Shown: piece after piece, positions 35,345 through 44,292 of the stretch
How the letters are laid out: the number at the start of each line of letters is the position of its first letter
Numbering within the stretch: the stretch's first letter is position 1
Assembly: GCF_027925385.1 (NCBI RefSeq)
Contig: NZ_AP027142.1
Location: forward strand, 602,001 to 666,000
Origin: Methylocystis iwaonis
Lineage (GTDB): Bacteria; Pseudomonadota; Alphaproteobacteria; Rhizobiales; Beijerinckiaceae
Direction of reading: 5' to 3'
DNA: 64,000 nucleotides
The notes under the pieces: model-generated
Told to the model about the DNA's origin: nothing
What the model saw: the letters and a program-made list of their open reading frames with translations, nothing else
The model's database searches: none
Position numbers and translations under genes: made by a program

Positions 35345-35400
35345 CCGTTCGAAATACAGAACGCCACTGCTGTGGCGATTTCCGCCTCAACGAAAAGCCC

Positions 35401-35772
35401 ATGAGCATTGCCTTGGAAACTGCCGTCGACCCATCCCCCGTTCCACTGGAGCCCGAGGCGCCGTTCTTGCGCGTCGAGGACCGGAACGGCGTCATCCACG
35501 AGCTGGCGGCCGTAGAGGGCTGGCGGCTGATGGAGATATTGCGCGATTACGGCATTGGCATGGAAAATACGTGCGGGGGCGCGCTGGCCTGCGCCGAATG
35601 TCACGTGGTGCTCGACGCCGGTTCGGCCGCCCGCGTGCCGCCGCCGCGGGAGGATGAGCTCGAAAAACTCGACGAGCTGCCGATGCTCTACGAAAATTCG
35701 CGCCTTGCCTGTCAGATTATCTGGTCCGACGAGATGAGCGGCCTCTCCCTCAAGCTGGCGCAGGAGACGTGA
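35401..35772 (+). CDS. 2Fe-2S ferredoxin (adrenodoxin/ISC type)
   Basis: A 123-residue [2Fe-2S] ferredoxin. The cluster ligands are in ENTCGGALACAECHVVL (C-x5-C-x2-C) with the fourth Cys in SRLACQIIW, the ISC/adrenodoxin arrangement. The N-terminal 20 residues are a Pro/Glu-rich extension. It is first in the sulfur operon, which has no flavoprotein CysJ. It is therefore the likely electron donor to the siroheme sulfite reductase encoded two genes downstream. Its stop overlaps the next start. Confidence 0.92.
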   Translation: MSIALETAVDPSPVPLEPEAPFLRVEDRNGVIHELAAVEGWRLMEILRDYGIGMENTCGGALACAECHVVLDAGSAARVPPPREDELEKLDELPMLYENSRLACQIIWSDEMSGLSLKLAQET

Positions 35773-36086
35773 TGACCGCGCTCAAACATCCGCAGATACT
35801 CTTGGCCTCCGACCTTGCCGACGGCGAGGTCGTGTTTCTGGGCGCCGAAAGCTGGGAGCGCGACCATCGGCGCGCCCGCGTGGCGCGCGACAAGGAAGAG
35901 GCCGCCGCGCTGGAGGGCTTCGGCAAGGCGGAGATCGCCAAGAATCGCGTCGTCGACGTTTATCTGGCCGACGTGGATGTCGGCGCGGACGGCGTTCCGA
36001 CGCCCTTGCACTATCGCGAGAAGATGCGCCTCAAGGGGCCGAGCGTGCGCCCCGATCTTGGCAAGCAGGCGAAAGGAGGCGCTTGA
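35772..36086 (+). CDS. DUF2849 family protein
   Basis: A 104-residue soluble protein of the DUF2849 family, recognised by ILLASDLADGEVVFLG and by its position between ferredoxin and sulfite reductase genes, the usual place in alphaproteobacteria. The function is unknown; association suggests a role in sulfite reductase maturation or assembly. The ATG at 35772 overlaps the ferredoxin stop, and the reductase starts one base after its own stop, so translation is coupled throughout. Confidence 0.85.
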   Translation: MTALKHPQILLASDLADGEVVFLGAESWERDHRRARVARDKEEAAALEGFGKAEIAKNRVVDVYLADVDVGADGVPTPLHYREKMRLKGPSVRPDLGKQAKGGA

Positions 36087-36087
36087 G

Positions 36088-37809
36088 ATGACCGCTCACG
36101 ATCCCAGTCTGGCGCGGCCGAACACGCCGGTCACGACCTATCGCTACGATGAATTCGACGCCGCCTTCGTGCGCGAGCGCGTCGCGGAGTTCCGCGAGCA
36201 GGTGCGCCGGCGTCTGGAAGGCTCTCTGACGGAGGAGGAGTTCCGCCCCTTCCGTCTGATGAACGGGCTTTATCTGCAGCTCCACGCCTATATGCTGCGC
36301 GTCGCCATCCCCTATGGCACGCTGACGGCGCGGCAGATGCGCCGCCTTGCCGACATCGCCGATAAATATGATCGCGGCTACGGCCATTTCACGACGCGGC
36401 AGAACCTCCAATACAACTGGCCGAAACTGATCGACACGCCGGATATTCTGGAGGCGCTCGCCGAGGTCGAGATGCACGCCATCCAGACCTCCGGCAATTG
36501 CATCCGCAATGTGACAGCCGACCATTTCTCCGGCGTCGCGCCCGATGAGATCGAGGATCCCCGCGCTACGGCCGAATTCCTGCGCCAGTGGTCGAGCGCC
36601 CATCCCGAGTTCTCCTTCCTCCCGCGCAAGTTCAAGATCGCGGTGACCGGCGCCGAGCATGATCGCGCGGCGATCATGGTTCACGACGTCGGTCTGCGGA
36701 TCGTGAAGAATGCGGCGGGCGAAGTCGGCTATCAGGTTGTGATCGGCGGCGGACTCGGGCGCACGCCTTTCGTGGGCAAGGTTCTCCGCGACTATGTGCC
36801 GCGGGCCGATCTCCTCGCTTATCTCGAGGCGGTCATGCGGGTCTATAACCGCTTCGGCCGTCGCGACAATAAATACAAAGCGCGCATCAAGATCCTCGTT
36901 CACGAGAAGGGGATCGAGGAAGTGCGCGCCGCCGTCGAGGCGGAATTCGCCGCGATGGATCGCTCCGCGTTTTCCTATGACCCTGCCGAATTCGAGCGCA
37001 TCGCCGGTTTCTTCACGCCGCCGCCTTACGAGGCGCTGCCGGCGGAGTCGGCGAAACTGCGGGCCGAACGCGTCACCCATCCGGCCTTCGGCAATTTCGC
37101 GGAAGTCAACGCCGCGCCGCACCGGGTTCCGGGCTACGCCATCGTCACCGTGTCGCTGAAGCCGATCGGCGGCATTCCCGGCGACGCCACCTCGCAGCAG
37201 ATGCGCGTTCTCGCTGAGGCGAGCGAGCGCTTCGGCTTCGGCGAGCTACGGATTTCCCATGAGCAGAATGTCATTCTGCCGCATGTGAAGCAGGACGATC
37301 TATTCGATCTGTGGAAGCTGCTCGACGGCGCGGGGCTGGCGACGGCGAACGCCGGTCTCGTCTCGGACATCATCTCCTGCCCCGGGCTCGATTACTGCGC
37401 GCTGGCGACGGCGCGCTCGATCCCGATCGCGCAGGCGATCTCCAAGCGGTTCTCCGATCTCTCGCGCCAGCGCCGCATCGGCAAATTGGGCATCAAGATT
37501 TCCGGCTGCATCAACGCCTGTGGCCATCACCATGTCGGCGCGATCGGCATTCTGGGGCTCGAAAAGAAGGGTCAGGAATCCTACCAGATCACGCTTGGGG
37601 GCGATCCGACCTTCTCGGCGTCGATCGGCGAAATTCTTGGCCCCGGCGTCACGGCGGAGCAAGTGCCGGACGTGATCGAACACATTGTCGATTTCTATCT
37701 GGCCGAGCGCCAGGAGGGCGAGACATTCATCGAAACATGGCGGCGCATCGGTCATGCCCGCTTCAAGGACGTGCTGCGGCGGGAGGGTGAAGATGGCGCT
37801 GATATCTGA
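36088..37809 (+). CDS. cysI: Assimilatory siroheme sulfite (nitrite/sulfite) reductase
   Basis: A 573-residue single-chain reductase that converts sulfite to sulfide with six electrons. It has two ferredoxin-like half domains plus siroheme domains. GHFTTRQNLQYNWPK and TSGNCIRNVTAD lie in the first half. The [4Fe-4S]-siroheme cysteines are in SCPGLDYCALATARS and SGCINACGHHHVG (C-x5-C and C-x3-C). In-frame codons extend upstream to 35815 but run through the DUF2849 gene, and GGAGG precedes the ATG at 36088. A nitrite reductase role is possible from sequence alone, but the cys context argues for sulfite. Confidence 0.94.
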   Translation: MTAHDPSLARPNTPVTTYRYDEFDAAFVRERVAEFREQVRRRLEGSLTEEEFRPFRLMNGLYLQLHAYMLRVAIPYGTLTARQMRRLADIADKYDRGYGHFTTRQNLQYNWPKLIDTPDILEALAEVEMHAIQTSGNCIRNVTADHFSGVAPDEIEDPRATAEFLRQWSSAHPEFSFLPRKFKIAVTGAEHDRAAIMVHDVGLRIVKNAAGEVGYQVVIGGGLGRTPFVGKVLRDYVPRADLLAYLEAVMRVYNRFGRRDNKYKARIKILVHEKGIEEVRAAVEAEFAAMDRSAFSYDPAEFERIAGFFTPPPYEALPAESAKLRAERVTHPAFGNFAEVNAAPHRVPGYAIVTVSLKPIGGIPGDATSQQMRVLAEASERFGFGELRISHEQNVILPHVKQDDLFDLWKLLDGAGLATANAGLVSDIISCPGLDYCALATARSIPIAQAISKRFSDLSRQRRIGKLGIKISGCINACGHHHVGAIGILGLEKKGQESYQITLGGDPTFSASIGEILGPGVTAEQVPDVIEHIVDFYLAERQEGETFIETWRRIGHARFKDVLRREGEDGADI

Positions 37810-38299
37810 AGGCCGCTTTATCGAAGACGCCTGGCGCCGCCTCGCCGATGAAGAGGCGCTGCCCAAGAGCGGCAAGATAATCGTGTCGCTGTCGCGTCTC
37901 GAACACGCGGTCGCGCATCTCGACGCAGGCGTCGCGCTCGGCGTCCTCGCGCCGAACACCACAGAGCCCGAGCCGCTAGCGGCTGCGCTGCCGCGCCTCT
38001 CGCTCATCTCTATCGTCTTCCCCGCCTTCGCCGATGGACGCGGTTTTTCGCTGGCGCGGCTGATCCGCAGGGCCGGCTTTACGGGCGAGCTGCGCGCAAG
38101 CGGGCGGTTGCTTGCCGACCAGTATCGTCATGCGCTCGGTTGCGGTTTCGACACGATCGAAATTCCCGACGATCTCGCCGAGCGGCAGGATGAATCGCAG
38201 TGGCAGGCGGAGCGCACGGCGCATGCGCGCACCTATCAGCGCGGTTATGTCGCGCCGGGCTCTATTCTCGAAGCGCGGCGCAAGGCGGCGGCGAAATGA
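37793..38299 (+). CDS. DUF934 family protein
   Basis: A 168-residue protein of the DUF934 family, typical of sulfur operons between sulfite reductase and cysH. Conserved segments include FADGRGFSLARLIRRAGFTGELRA (cited only by position, about residues 80-103) and the helix LLADQYRHALGCGFD. The function is unknown. Its ATG at 37793 lies inside the last codons of the reductase gene (17-base overlap), so translation is coupled. An 88-base gap then separates it from cysH. Confidence 0.88.
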   Translation: MALISEGRFIEDAWRRLADEEALPKSGKIIVSLSRLEHAVAHLDAGVALGVLAPNTTEPEPLAAALPRLSLISIVFPAFADGRGFSLARLIRRAGFTGELRASGRLLADQYRHALGCGFDTIEIPDDLAERQDESQWQAERTAHARTYQRGYVAPGSILEARRKAAAK

Positions 38300-38387
38300 A
38301 GGCTTGGTTGCTTCGCCAGGGCTCCCGTTGGGTGCTCGATTCCCGGTTGGGCCTTCGGTCCGCCGACACTTTGGGCGCGCTCAGATC

Positions 38388-39152
38388 ATGAATCCTTCCA
38401 TCCCGGAAATACTCGGCCCGCGTCTCGCGCCGCTTGATCTCGATCTCCGGCTCAAGCTCGTCCGCGAGTTCATCCCCGGCCGCATCGTTTTCACGACGAG
38501 CTTCGGCGTCGAAGATCAGCTCGTCACGCATTCGATCTTCACGCAGGGCCTCGATATCGACGTCGTGACGATCGACACCGGACGCCTGTTTCCCGAAACC
38601 TATGCGCTCTGGGAAGAGACCGAAGCCCGCTACGCCCGGCGCATTCGCGCCGCCTATCCGCAGGCGGTGGCGCTCGAAGCGCTGGTCGAAGAGCAGGGCG
38701 TCAACGGCTTTTATAAATCCGCCGAGGCGCGCAAGGCCTGCTGCCATGTGCGCAAGGTCGAGCCGCTCTCTCGTCTGCTGGCGGGCGTCTCCGGCTGGAT
38801 CACGGGCCTGCGCGCCGATCAGTCCGCCGCGCGCGCCGAGGTTCCGCTTGTCGCTTTCGACGCCAATTACCGGGTCATCAAAATCAACCCCGTCCTCGAC
38901 TACAAGCGCGAAGACATCGTCGCCGCGACCCAGGAGTTTTCGATCCCCGTGAACGAACTCCACGCCAAGGGCTTCCTCTCCATCGGCTGCGCGCCCTGCA
39001 CGCGCGCCATCGAGCCCGGCGAAGACGAACGCGCCGGCCGCTGGTGGTGGGAGCAGGACGACAAGAAAGAGTGCGGCCTGCATGTCGGCGAGGATGGCGT
39101 TCTGCGTCGCGGTCCGGCGCCTGATTCCGCCTCGCCGGAGGTTTTCGAATGA
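38388..39152 (+). CDS. cysH: Adenylyl-sulfate (APS) reductase, assimilatory
   Basis: A 254-residue reductase with the PP-loop-type nucleotide site [15 protein letters not shown] and [14 protein letters not shown]. The cysteine pairs KACCHVRK and CAPCTRAI are the [4Fe-4S] ligands that mark APS reductases and are absent from E. coli-type PAPS reductases. The catalytic Cys is in KKECGLH. It reduces APS to sulfite, using thioredoxin or glutathione. This agrees with the absence of an APS kinase gene or domain in the operon. The start is ATG 38388 ([13 protein letters not shown]). Its stop overlaps the cysD start. Confidence 0.94.
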   Translation: MNPSIPEILGPRLAPLDLDLRLKLVREFIPGRIVFTTSFGVEDQLVTHSIFTQGLDIDVVTIDTGRLFPETYALWEETEARYARRIRAAYPQAVALEALVEEQGVNGFYKSAEARKACCHVRKVEPLSRLLAGVSGWITGLRADQSAARAEVPLVAFDANYRVIKINPVLDYKREDIVAATQEFSIPVNELHAKGFLSIGCAPCTRAIEPGEDERAGRWWWEQDDKKECGLHVGEDGVLRRGPAPDSASPEVFE

Positions 39153-40066
39153 GCGCGCTTCCGACCCGTTCGCTTGGCCATCTGGATCGTTTGGAAGCTG
39201 AAAGCATTCACATCATGCGCGAGGCGGTCGCCGAGTGCGAGCGGCCCGTGATGCTGTTTTCGATCGGCAAAGACTCGATGGCGATGCTGCATGTCGCCAG
39301 AAAAGCCTTCTATCCGTCGAAGCTCCCTTTCCAACTGCTCCATGTCAACACGATGTGGAAGTTCCGGGAGATGATCGAGTTTCGCGACAAGATCGTCAAG
39401 GAATGGGGCCTGGAGCTCGTCGAATATATCAATCCCAAAGGGATTGAGATGAACATCAGCCCCTTCGTCCATGGCTCGAAGCTTCATACCGAGATCATGA
39501 AGACCGAGGCGCTGAAGCAGGCGCTCGACAAATATAAATTCGACGCGGCCTTCGGCGGGGCGCGCCGCGACGAGGAGAAATCGCGCGCCAAGGAGCGCGT
39601 GCTGTCCTTCCGCACAGCGCAGCATCGTTGGGACCCCAAGAACCAGCGGCCCGAATTCTGGCGCCTCTACAATACTCGCAAGGCGCCGGGCGAGAGTCTG
39701 CGCATCTTCCCCATGTCCAATTGGACCGAAGCCGACATCTGGGACTATGTCGCGCGCGAGAACATTCCCGTAGTGCCGCTCTATTTCGCCAAGGAGCGGC
39801 CGGTGGTGCGCCGTAGCGGCACGCTGATCATGGTCGACGACGCGCGCATGACGCTCGAACCCGGCGAGACCATCGAGCGCAAGATGGTGCGTTTCCGCAC
39901 GCTCGGTTGCTATCCGCTGACCGGCGCCATCGAAAGCGAAGCGGCCACGCTCGACGAAATTATCACGGAGATGCGCGAAAGCCGCACCTCCGAACGGCAG
40001 GGCCGGCTGATCGACCAGGACGGCTCCAGCTCCATGGAGCAGAAGAAGCAGGAAGGATATTTCTGA
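39149..40066 (+). CDS. cysD: Sulfate adenylyltransferase subunit 2
   Basis: A 305-residue ATP-sulfurylase catalytic subunit. [20 protein letters not shown] holds the PP-loop (SIGKDS), and [32 protein letters not shown] and [16 protein letters not shown] are diagnostic. With CysN it makes APS from sulfate and ATP, driven by GTP hydrolysis. It overlaps cysH by ATGA (39149-39152), and cysN begins one base after its stop. The length is normal. Confidence 0.96.
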   Translation: MSALPTRSLGHLDRLEAESIHIMREAVAECERPVMLFSIGKDSMAMLHVARKAFYPSKLPFQLLHVNTMWKFREMIEFRDKIVKEWGLELVEYINPKGIEMNISPFVHGSKLHTEIMKTEALKQALDKYKFDAAFGGARRDEEKSRAKERVLSFRTAQHRWDPKNQRPEFWRLYNTRKAPGESLRIFPMSNWTEADIWDYVARENIPVVPLYFAKERPVVRRSGTLIMVDDARMTLEPGETIERKMVRFRTLGCYPLTGAIESEAATLDEIITEMRESRTSERQGRLIDQDGSSSMEQKKQEGYF

Positions 40067-40067
40067 G

Positions 40068-41699
40068 ATGCAGGGCGTCGAGGTCATGGAAGCCCCCGCG
40101 CCGGCGGTTGCGCGCATCGCCGCGGACAAGCCGCTCCTGCGTTTCATCACCTGCGGCTCTGTCGACGACGGCAAGTCGACGCTGATCGGCCGCCTGCTTT
40201 ACGACGCCAATCTGGCGCCGGACGATCTCATCGCCGCGCTCGAAACCGACTCCAAGAAGCACGGCACGCAGGGCGATGATCTCGATTTCGCGCTGCTCGT
40301 CGACGGGCTCGCGGCGGAGCGCGAGCAGGGCATCACCATCGACGTCGCCTATCGCTATTTCGCGACCGACAAGCGCAAGTTCATCGTCGCCGACACGCCC
40401 GGCCACGAGCAATATACACGCAACATGGCGGTCGGCTCCTCGACCGCCGATCTCGCCATTCTGCTCGTCGACGCCCGCAAGGGCATTCTGCCGCAGACGC
40501 GCCGCCATAGCGTCATCAATTCCATGTTCGGCGTGCGCCATGTGGTCGTCGCCGTCAACAAGATGGACCTCGTCGGCTACAGCGAGGACGTGTTCCGCAA
40601 GATTGTGGCGGACTTCCACGAGTTCGCGAAGAATCTCCACTTCGCCTCGATCTATGTTGTGCCGCTCGTCGCCAAGGACGGCGACAATCTCGTCCATGCA
40701 AGCCAGCATATGCCCTGGCACGACGGACCGTCGCTCCTCGCTTATCTGGAAGGCGTCGCGGTCGAAGACGTCATGCGCATCGCGCCCTTCCGTATGCCGG
40801 TGCAATGGGTCAACCGCCCGAATCTCGATTTCCGCGGATTCTCGGGCTTCATCAGCGGCGGCAATATCCGCCCCGGCGACATTGTGCGTATCCTTCCCTC
40901 GGGACGCGACACGCGCGTCTCGCGCGTCGTCACCTATGACGGCGATCTGGAGAGCGGCGTATCGGGCCAGTCGGTGACGATCACGCTCGCCGAGGAAATC
41001 GACTGCTCGCGCGGCGATCTGTTGAGCTCGCCGGTCTCACCGGCGCAGGTCGGCGACAGGCTGGAGGCAAAGCTCCTCTGGCTTGTGCGCGAGCCGCTGA
41101 CCACCGGCAAGAGCTATCTGCTCAAGATCGGGACGAAGACGACGCCCGCGGTCGTCAACCTCGTGCAGTCGCGCATCGAGATCGAGACCGGCCTGGCGAC
41201 GCCGCTTGGCGCGGAGGAGACGCTGGCCTTCAACGAAATCGGCGAGGCGCAGCTTTCGCTCGAAACCGTGGTCGCCTGTGATCCCTATGTCGAGAACCGC
41301 GAGACCGGCGGCTTCATCCTGATTGATCGCATCACCAATGAGACTGTCGCGGTCGGCATGGTGAAGGAGGTTTCGGCCTCCAGCCGCCGTGTCGCGGCGC
41401 CTTTGACCGACGTCAGCTATGCCTCGATGGAGGGCGTCGCGCTCGATCAAGGGAGCGTGCTGTCGACGCCCAAGCGCAGCGCGCTGAAGGCGGCCTCCTG
41501 GCTGGTCCCGGCGACCCTGATCAATTTCGTCATCGTGAACGCCTTGTTGAGCGACGCCGTTGTGTCGTTCGAGATCGCGATCGCCCAGACGATTGCGATC
41601 TCCGCGCTGCGTCATTTCCATGAGCGCTTCTGGACGCGCTCGGCCTTCGGTCTGGAGAGCAAAGAGGGGCCGACGGCGGCGAACGATCCGGGAATTTGA
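40068..41699 (+). CDS. cysN: Sulfate adenylyltransferase GTPase subunit CysN with C-terminal DUF2061-like membrane segment
   Basis: A 543-residue protein. Residues 1 to about 460 are a normal EF-Tu-like CysN: P-loop CGSVDDGKSTLIGRL, switch region EREQGITIDVAYRYF, VADTPGHEQYTRNMA and NKMD. The last 70 residues do not encode an APS kinase as in NodQ. They form two hydrophobic helices with ALKAASWLVPATLINFVIV and LRHFHERFWTR, which resembles the DUF2061 membrane family (KTxSWR...HERxW). The GTPase may therefore be held at the membrane. The stop is at 41697-41699. It is the last gene of the sulfur operon. Confidence 0.9.
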   Translation: MQGVEVMEAPAPAVARIAADKPLLRFITCGSVDDGKSTLIGRLLYDANLAPDDLIAALETDSKKHGTQGDDLDFALLVDGLAAEREQGITIDVAYRYFATDKRKFIVADTPGHEQYTRNMAVGSSTADLAILLVDARKGILPQTRRHSVINSMFGVRHVVVAVNKMDLVGYSEDVFRKIVADFHEFAKNLHFASIYVVPLVAKDGDNLVHASQHMPWHDGPSLLAYLEGVAVEDVMRIAPFRMPVQWVNRPNLDFRGFSGFISGGNIRPGDIVRILPSGRDTRVSRVVTYDGDLESGVSGQSVTITLAEEIDCSRGDLLSSPVSPAQVGDRLEAKLLWLVREPLTTGKSYLLKIGTKTTPAVVNLVQSRIEIETGLATPLGAEETLAFNEIGEAQLSLETVVACDPYVENRETGGFILIDRITNETVAVGMVKEVSASSRRVAAPLTDVSYASMEGVALDQGSVLSTPKRSALKAASWLVPATLINFVIVNALLSDAVVSFEIAIAQTIAISALRHFHERFWTRSAFGLESKEGPTAANDPGI

Positions 41700-41913
41700 G
41701 CCGGACGAGGGCCTTTCTGGCGAAAAGACGGGCGTTCTTGCCGGGCTCTGCCGCGTCGTCCGATCGAGAAGGCGGGCGCATGATCCCGCTTCGGCGCCGC
41801 TCGGAATGGGGTATAAGACCGGCGCATCTTTCCGAGATCTCTCCGTCCCCCGACGCCGAGGCGGCATTCGCGCAGCCGGTCGCGCCGAGCCGAGGGACAG
41901 CGTAGGAGCCATT

Positions 41914-42762
41914 ATGAACAAGCCCGTAAGCCCGGATCATTTCGACGCGCCCGCCGCGGCCATGTTCGAGCGCTATCGCCGCGCCGATTCGCCGAAGCCC
42001 GCGATCTGGAACGACACGCTCGACCTGCTTCTCGCGCACCGGTCGCACCGCAATTATCTCGACCAGCCGCTGCCGCCCGGCGCGCTCGAAATCATCACCG
42101 CTGCGGCTCAGTCCGCGTCGACCTCCTCCAATCTTCAGGTCTGGAGCGTCGTCGCCGTCGAGGACGAGGACCGCAAGAATCGCCTCGCCGATCTCGCGGG
42201 CGGCCAGCAGCATATTCGCGACTGCAAGCTCCTGCTGATCTGGCTGTGCGATCTCGCGCGGCTCGAAAACCTCGGCAAAGAGAGGGGTCGCGACGCGGCG
42301 GCGCTCCCCTATCTCGAAATCTTCATGACCGGCGTGGTGGACGCCGCGCTCGCCGCGCAGAACGCCGTCGTCGCCCTGGAATCCATTGGGCTCGGCTGCT
42401 GCTATATCGGCGCCATGCGCAACAAGCCGGAGGAAGTGGCGAAAGAGCTGAATCTTCCGCCCAATGTCTTCGCCGTCTTCGGCATGACCATCGGCGTCCC
42501 CGACCCGGCCGCCAACGCCGGCGTCAAGCCGCGCCTGGGCCAGGCGGCGGTGCTGCATCGCGAGCAATATCAGTGGGGCGACGCGCAACGCGAGGCGGTC
42601 GAGACGCTCGATACGGTCTTCAAGGATTTCCAGAAGGAGCAGGGACTGCCCGAGCAGGGCTGGATTCGCCAGGTGCTGTCGCGCGTGCGCGGGACAGATG
42701 CGATGAGCGGCCGCGATCGCCTGCGCGACGCTTTGAAGGCGCTCGGCTTCGAATTGCGCTAA
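41914..42762 (+). CDS. Nitroreductase family NADPH-dependent oxidoreductase
   Basis: A 282-residue flavin oxidoreductase of the NfsA/FRP-like nitroreductase group. The FMN phosphate site is in LLLAHRSHRNYLDQPLPPG. AAQSASTSSNLQVWSVVAVE and ALESIGLGCCYIGAMRNKPE are conserved, and the C terminus carries the long tail of the FRP type. GGAG sits eight bases before the ATG at 41914. It may reduce nitroaromatics, flavins or quinones. It lies 214 bases after cysN on the same strand and is probably a separate transcription unit. Confidence 0.9.
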   Translation: MNKPVSPDHFDAPAAAMFERYRRADSPKPAIWNDTLDLLLAHRSHRNYLDQPLPPGALEIITAAAQSASTSSNLQVWSVVAVEDEDRKNRLADLAGGQQHIRDCKLLLIWLCDLARLENLGKERGRDAAALPYLEIFMTGVVDAALAAQNAVVALESIGLGCCYIGAMRNKPEEVAKELNLPPNVFAVFGMTIGVPDPAANAGVKPRLGQAAVLHREQYQWGDAQREAVETLDTVFKDFQKEQGLPEQGWIRQVLSRVRGTDAMSGRDRLRDALKALGFELR

Positions 42763-42819
42763 ACCCACCACGACATTGGCGAGGGCGGCTTCTCGCATCC
42801 TCCAGCGACAGGCGCTCTC

Positions 42820-44118
42820 GTGACCCTCACCCTCGACAGACCCGCGGCAATTCCAGTCGACGGCGACCGCGTCGTCGCCAAAGTCGCCTGGCGGCTGGTG
42901 CCGCTTCTCGCCGCGGGTTTCTTCGTCTCCTATCTCGACCGTGTGAACGTCGGCTTCGCCGCGCTCACCATGAACAAGGAATTGGGCTTCACGCCCGAGT
43001 TCTACGGCTGGGCGGCGGGCGTCTTCTTCATCGGCTATTGCCTCCTGGAGGCGCCGAGCAATTACGTCATGCACCGCGTCGGCGCGCGGCTGTGGCTCGC
43101 GCGCATCATGGTGAGTTGGGGCGTCATCGCCGCCGCGACCGCTTTCATCTGGAGCGAGAACAGCTTCGTCGTTCTCCGCGTGCTGTTGGGGGCGGCGGAG
43201 GCGGGCTTTCCGCCAGGCGTCATTCTTTATCTCACGTACTGGGTTCCCGCGGCGCAGCGCGCGCGCATTCTCGCGGGGTTCCTGATCGCCGTGCCGCTCG
43301 GCAGCGCGATCGGTTCGCCGATCTCGGGCATGATCCTGTCGGCCATGGATGGCGTCTCCGGCGTCGCCGGTTGGCGTTGGCTTTATTTTCTAGAGGCGTT
43401 GCCGTCGATCGCGCTCGGCCTCGTCTGTTTCTTTTATCTGCCCGACCGCCTCGCCGACGCCAAATGGCTCGCCCCGAGCGAGCGCCGATGGTTAGAGGCC
43501 GCGCTGGCGCGTGAAGCGCCGGCGCATGAGGAGAATTACTGGCGCGCGCTGGCCGATCCTCGCATTCTTACGATTGGGGTCGCCTATTTCGGGCTGGTTC
43601 TTGCGCTTTACGGGCTCAGTTTCTGGCTGCCGCAGATCATCAAGGGCTTTGGCGCGAGCATCCTCGCCGCGGGCTTTCTCACCGCCATTCCCCATGGCTG
43701 TGGCGCCGTGGCGATGTGGCTTTGGAGCCGTAGCTCGGATCGGCGCGGCGAGACGGTCGCTCACACGGCGAGCGCCGCGATCGTCGCGAGCGTCGGCCTT
43801 GCATGCGCCGCCTATGCGCCGACGCCTGTATTGGCGATGGTCGCGCTGACTGTCGCGGCTTTAGGGTCCGCCGCGGCGCTGCCGACCTTCTGGAGTTTCT
43901 GCACATCGACGATCGGCGCGACCGATGCGGTTGTGGGAGTCGCGCTGATCAACTCGATCGGCAATCTCTCGGGGCTGGCGGGGCCTTATTTCATCGGCGT
44001 CGTCAAAGGCGCCACGGGCGAATTCTCCGACGCCCTGCTAGTCCTTGCCGCCGGCCCGCTGCTGGGGGCGGCGATGATCTGGCGGATCGGGCGCGCTTCG
44101 CGCGATGCGCGCAAATGA
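42820..44118 (+). CDS. MFS transporter (anion:cation symporter type)
   Basis: A 432-residue transporter with 12 membrane helices and the major-facilitator pattern, closest to the ACS family (ExuT/phthalate type). FFVSYLDRVNVGFAALTMNK and the motif LLEAPSNYVMHRVGARLWL mark the first half, PEAGFPPG-like EAGFPPGVILYLTYWVP the middle. It probably imports an organic acid with protons or Na+. The GTG at 42820 is the best start. The stop TGA is the first triplet of a repeat element (44116-44286). Confidence 0.9.
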   Translation: MTLTLDRPAAIPVDGDRVVAKVAWRLVPLLAAGFFVSYLDRVNVGFAALTMNKELGFTPEFYGWAAGVFFIGYCLLEAPSNYVMHRVGARLWLARIMVSWGVIAAATAFIWSENSFVVLRVLLGAAEAGFPPGVILYLTYWVPAAQRARILAGFLIAVPLGSAIGSPISGMILSAMDGVSGVAGWRWLYFLEALPSIALGLVCFFYLPDRLADAKWLAPSERRWLEAALAREAPAHEENYWRALADPRILTIGVAYFGLVLALYGLSFWLPQIIKGFGASILAAGFLTAIPHGCGAVAMWLWSRSSDRRGETVAHTASAAIVASVGLACAAYAPTPVLAMVALTVAALGSAAALPTFWSFCTSTIGATDAVVGVALINSIGNLSGLAGPYFIGVVKGATGEFSDALLVLAAGPLLGAAMIWRIGRASRDARK

Positions 44119-44286
44119 TACGAATTCCGCTTGAATAGCTCGCATTGGCGCTTGTCATTCCCGACGGGCCAAAGGCCCGATCGGCAATCCAGAGCCACAA
44201 AAGCGCCGGTTTTGCTCTGGATTCCCGATCACTCGCTGCGCGAGCGTCGGGAATGACACCGAACCAATCAAGCGGATTTCGTATGA
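44116..44286. repeat. MITE-like nested inverted repeat, copy 2
   Basis: An approximately 170-bp element with terminal inverted repeats TGATACGAATTCCGCTTGA and TCAAGCGGATTTCGTATGA (17 of 19 matching after reversal). Inside are GTCATTCCCGACG/CGTCGGGAATGAC and ATCCAGAGC/GCTCTGGAT arms. It contains no gene. It fills almost the entire gap between the convergent MFS and ABC-F genes and supplies the MFS stop codon. A related copy is at 32112-32273. Confidence 0.8.
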
Positions 44287-44292
44287 CGCTGA

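Noticed and set aside
41530..43074. 514-codon leftward open frame across cysN, nitroreductase and MFS genes
   Set aside because: It spans three well-supported genes on the other strand and has no recognisable domain or ribosome site.
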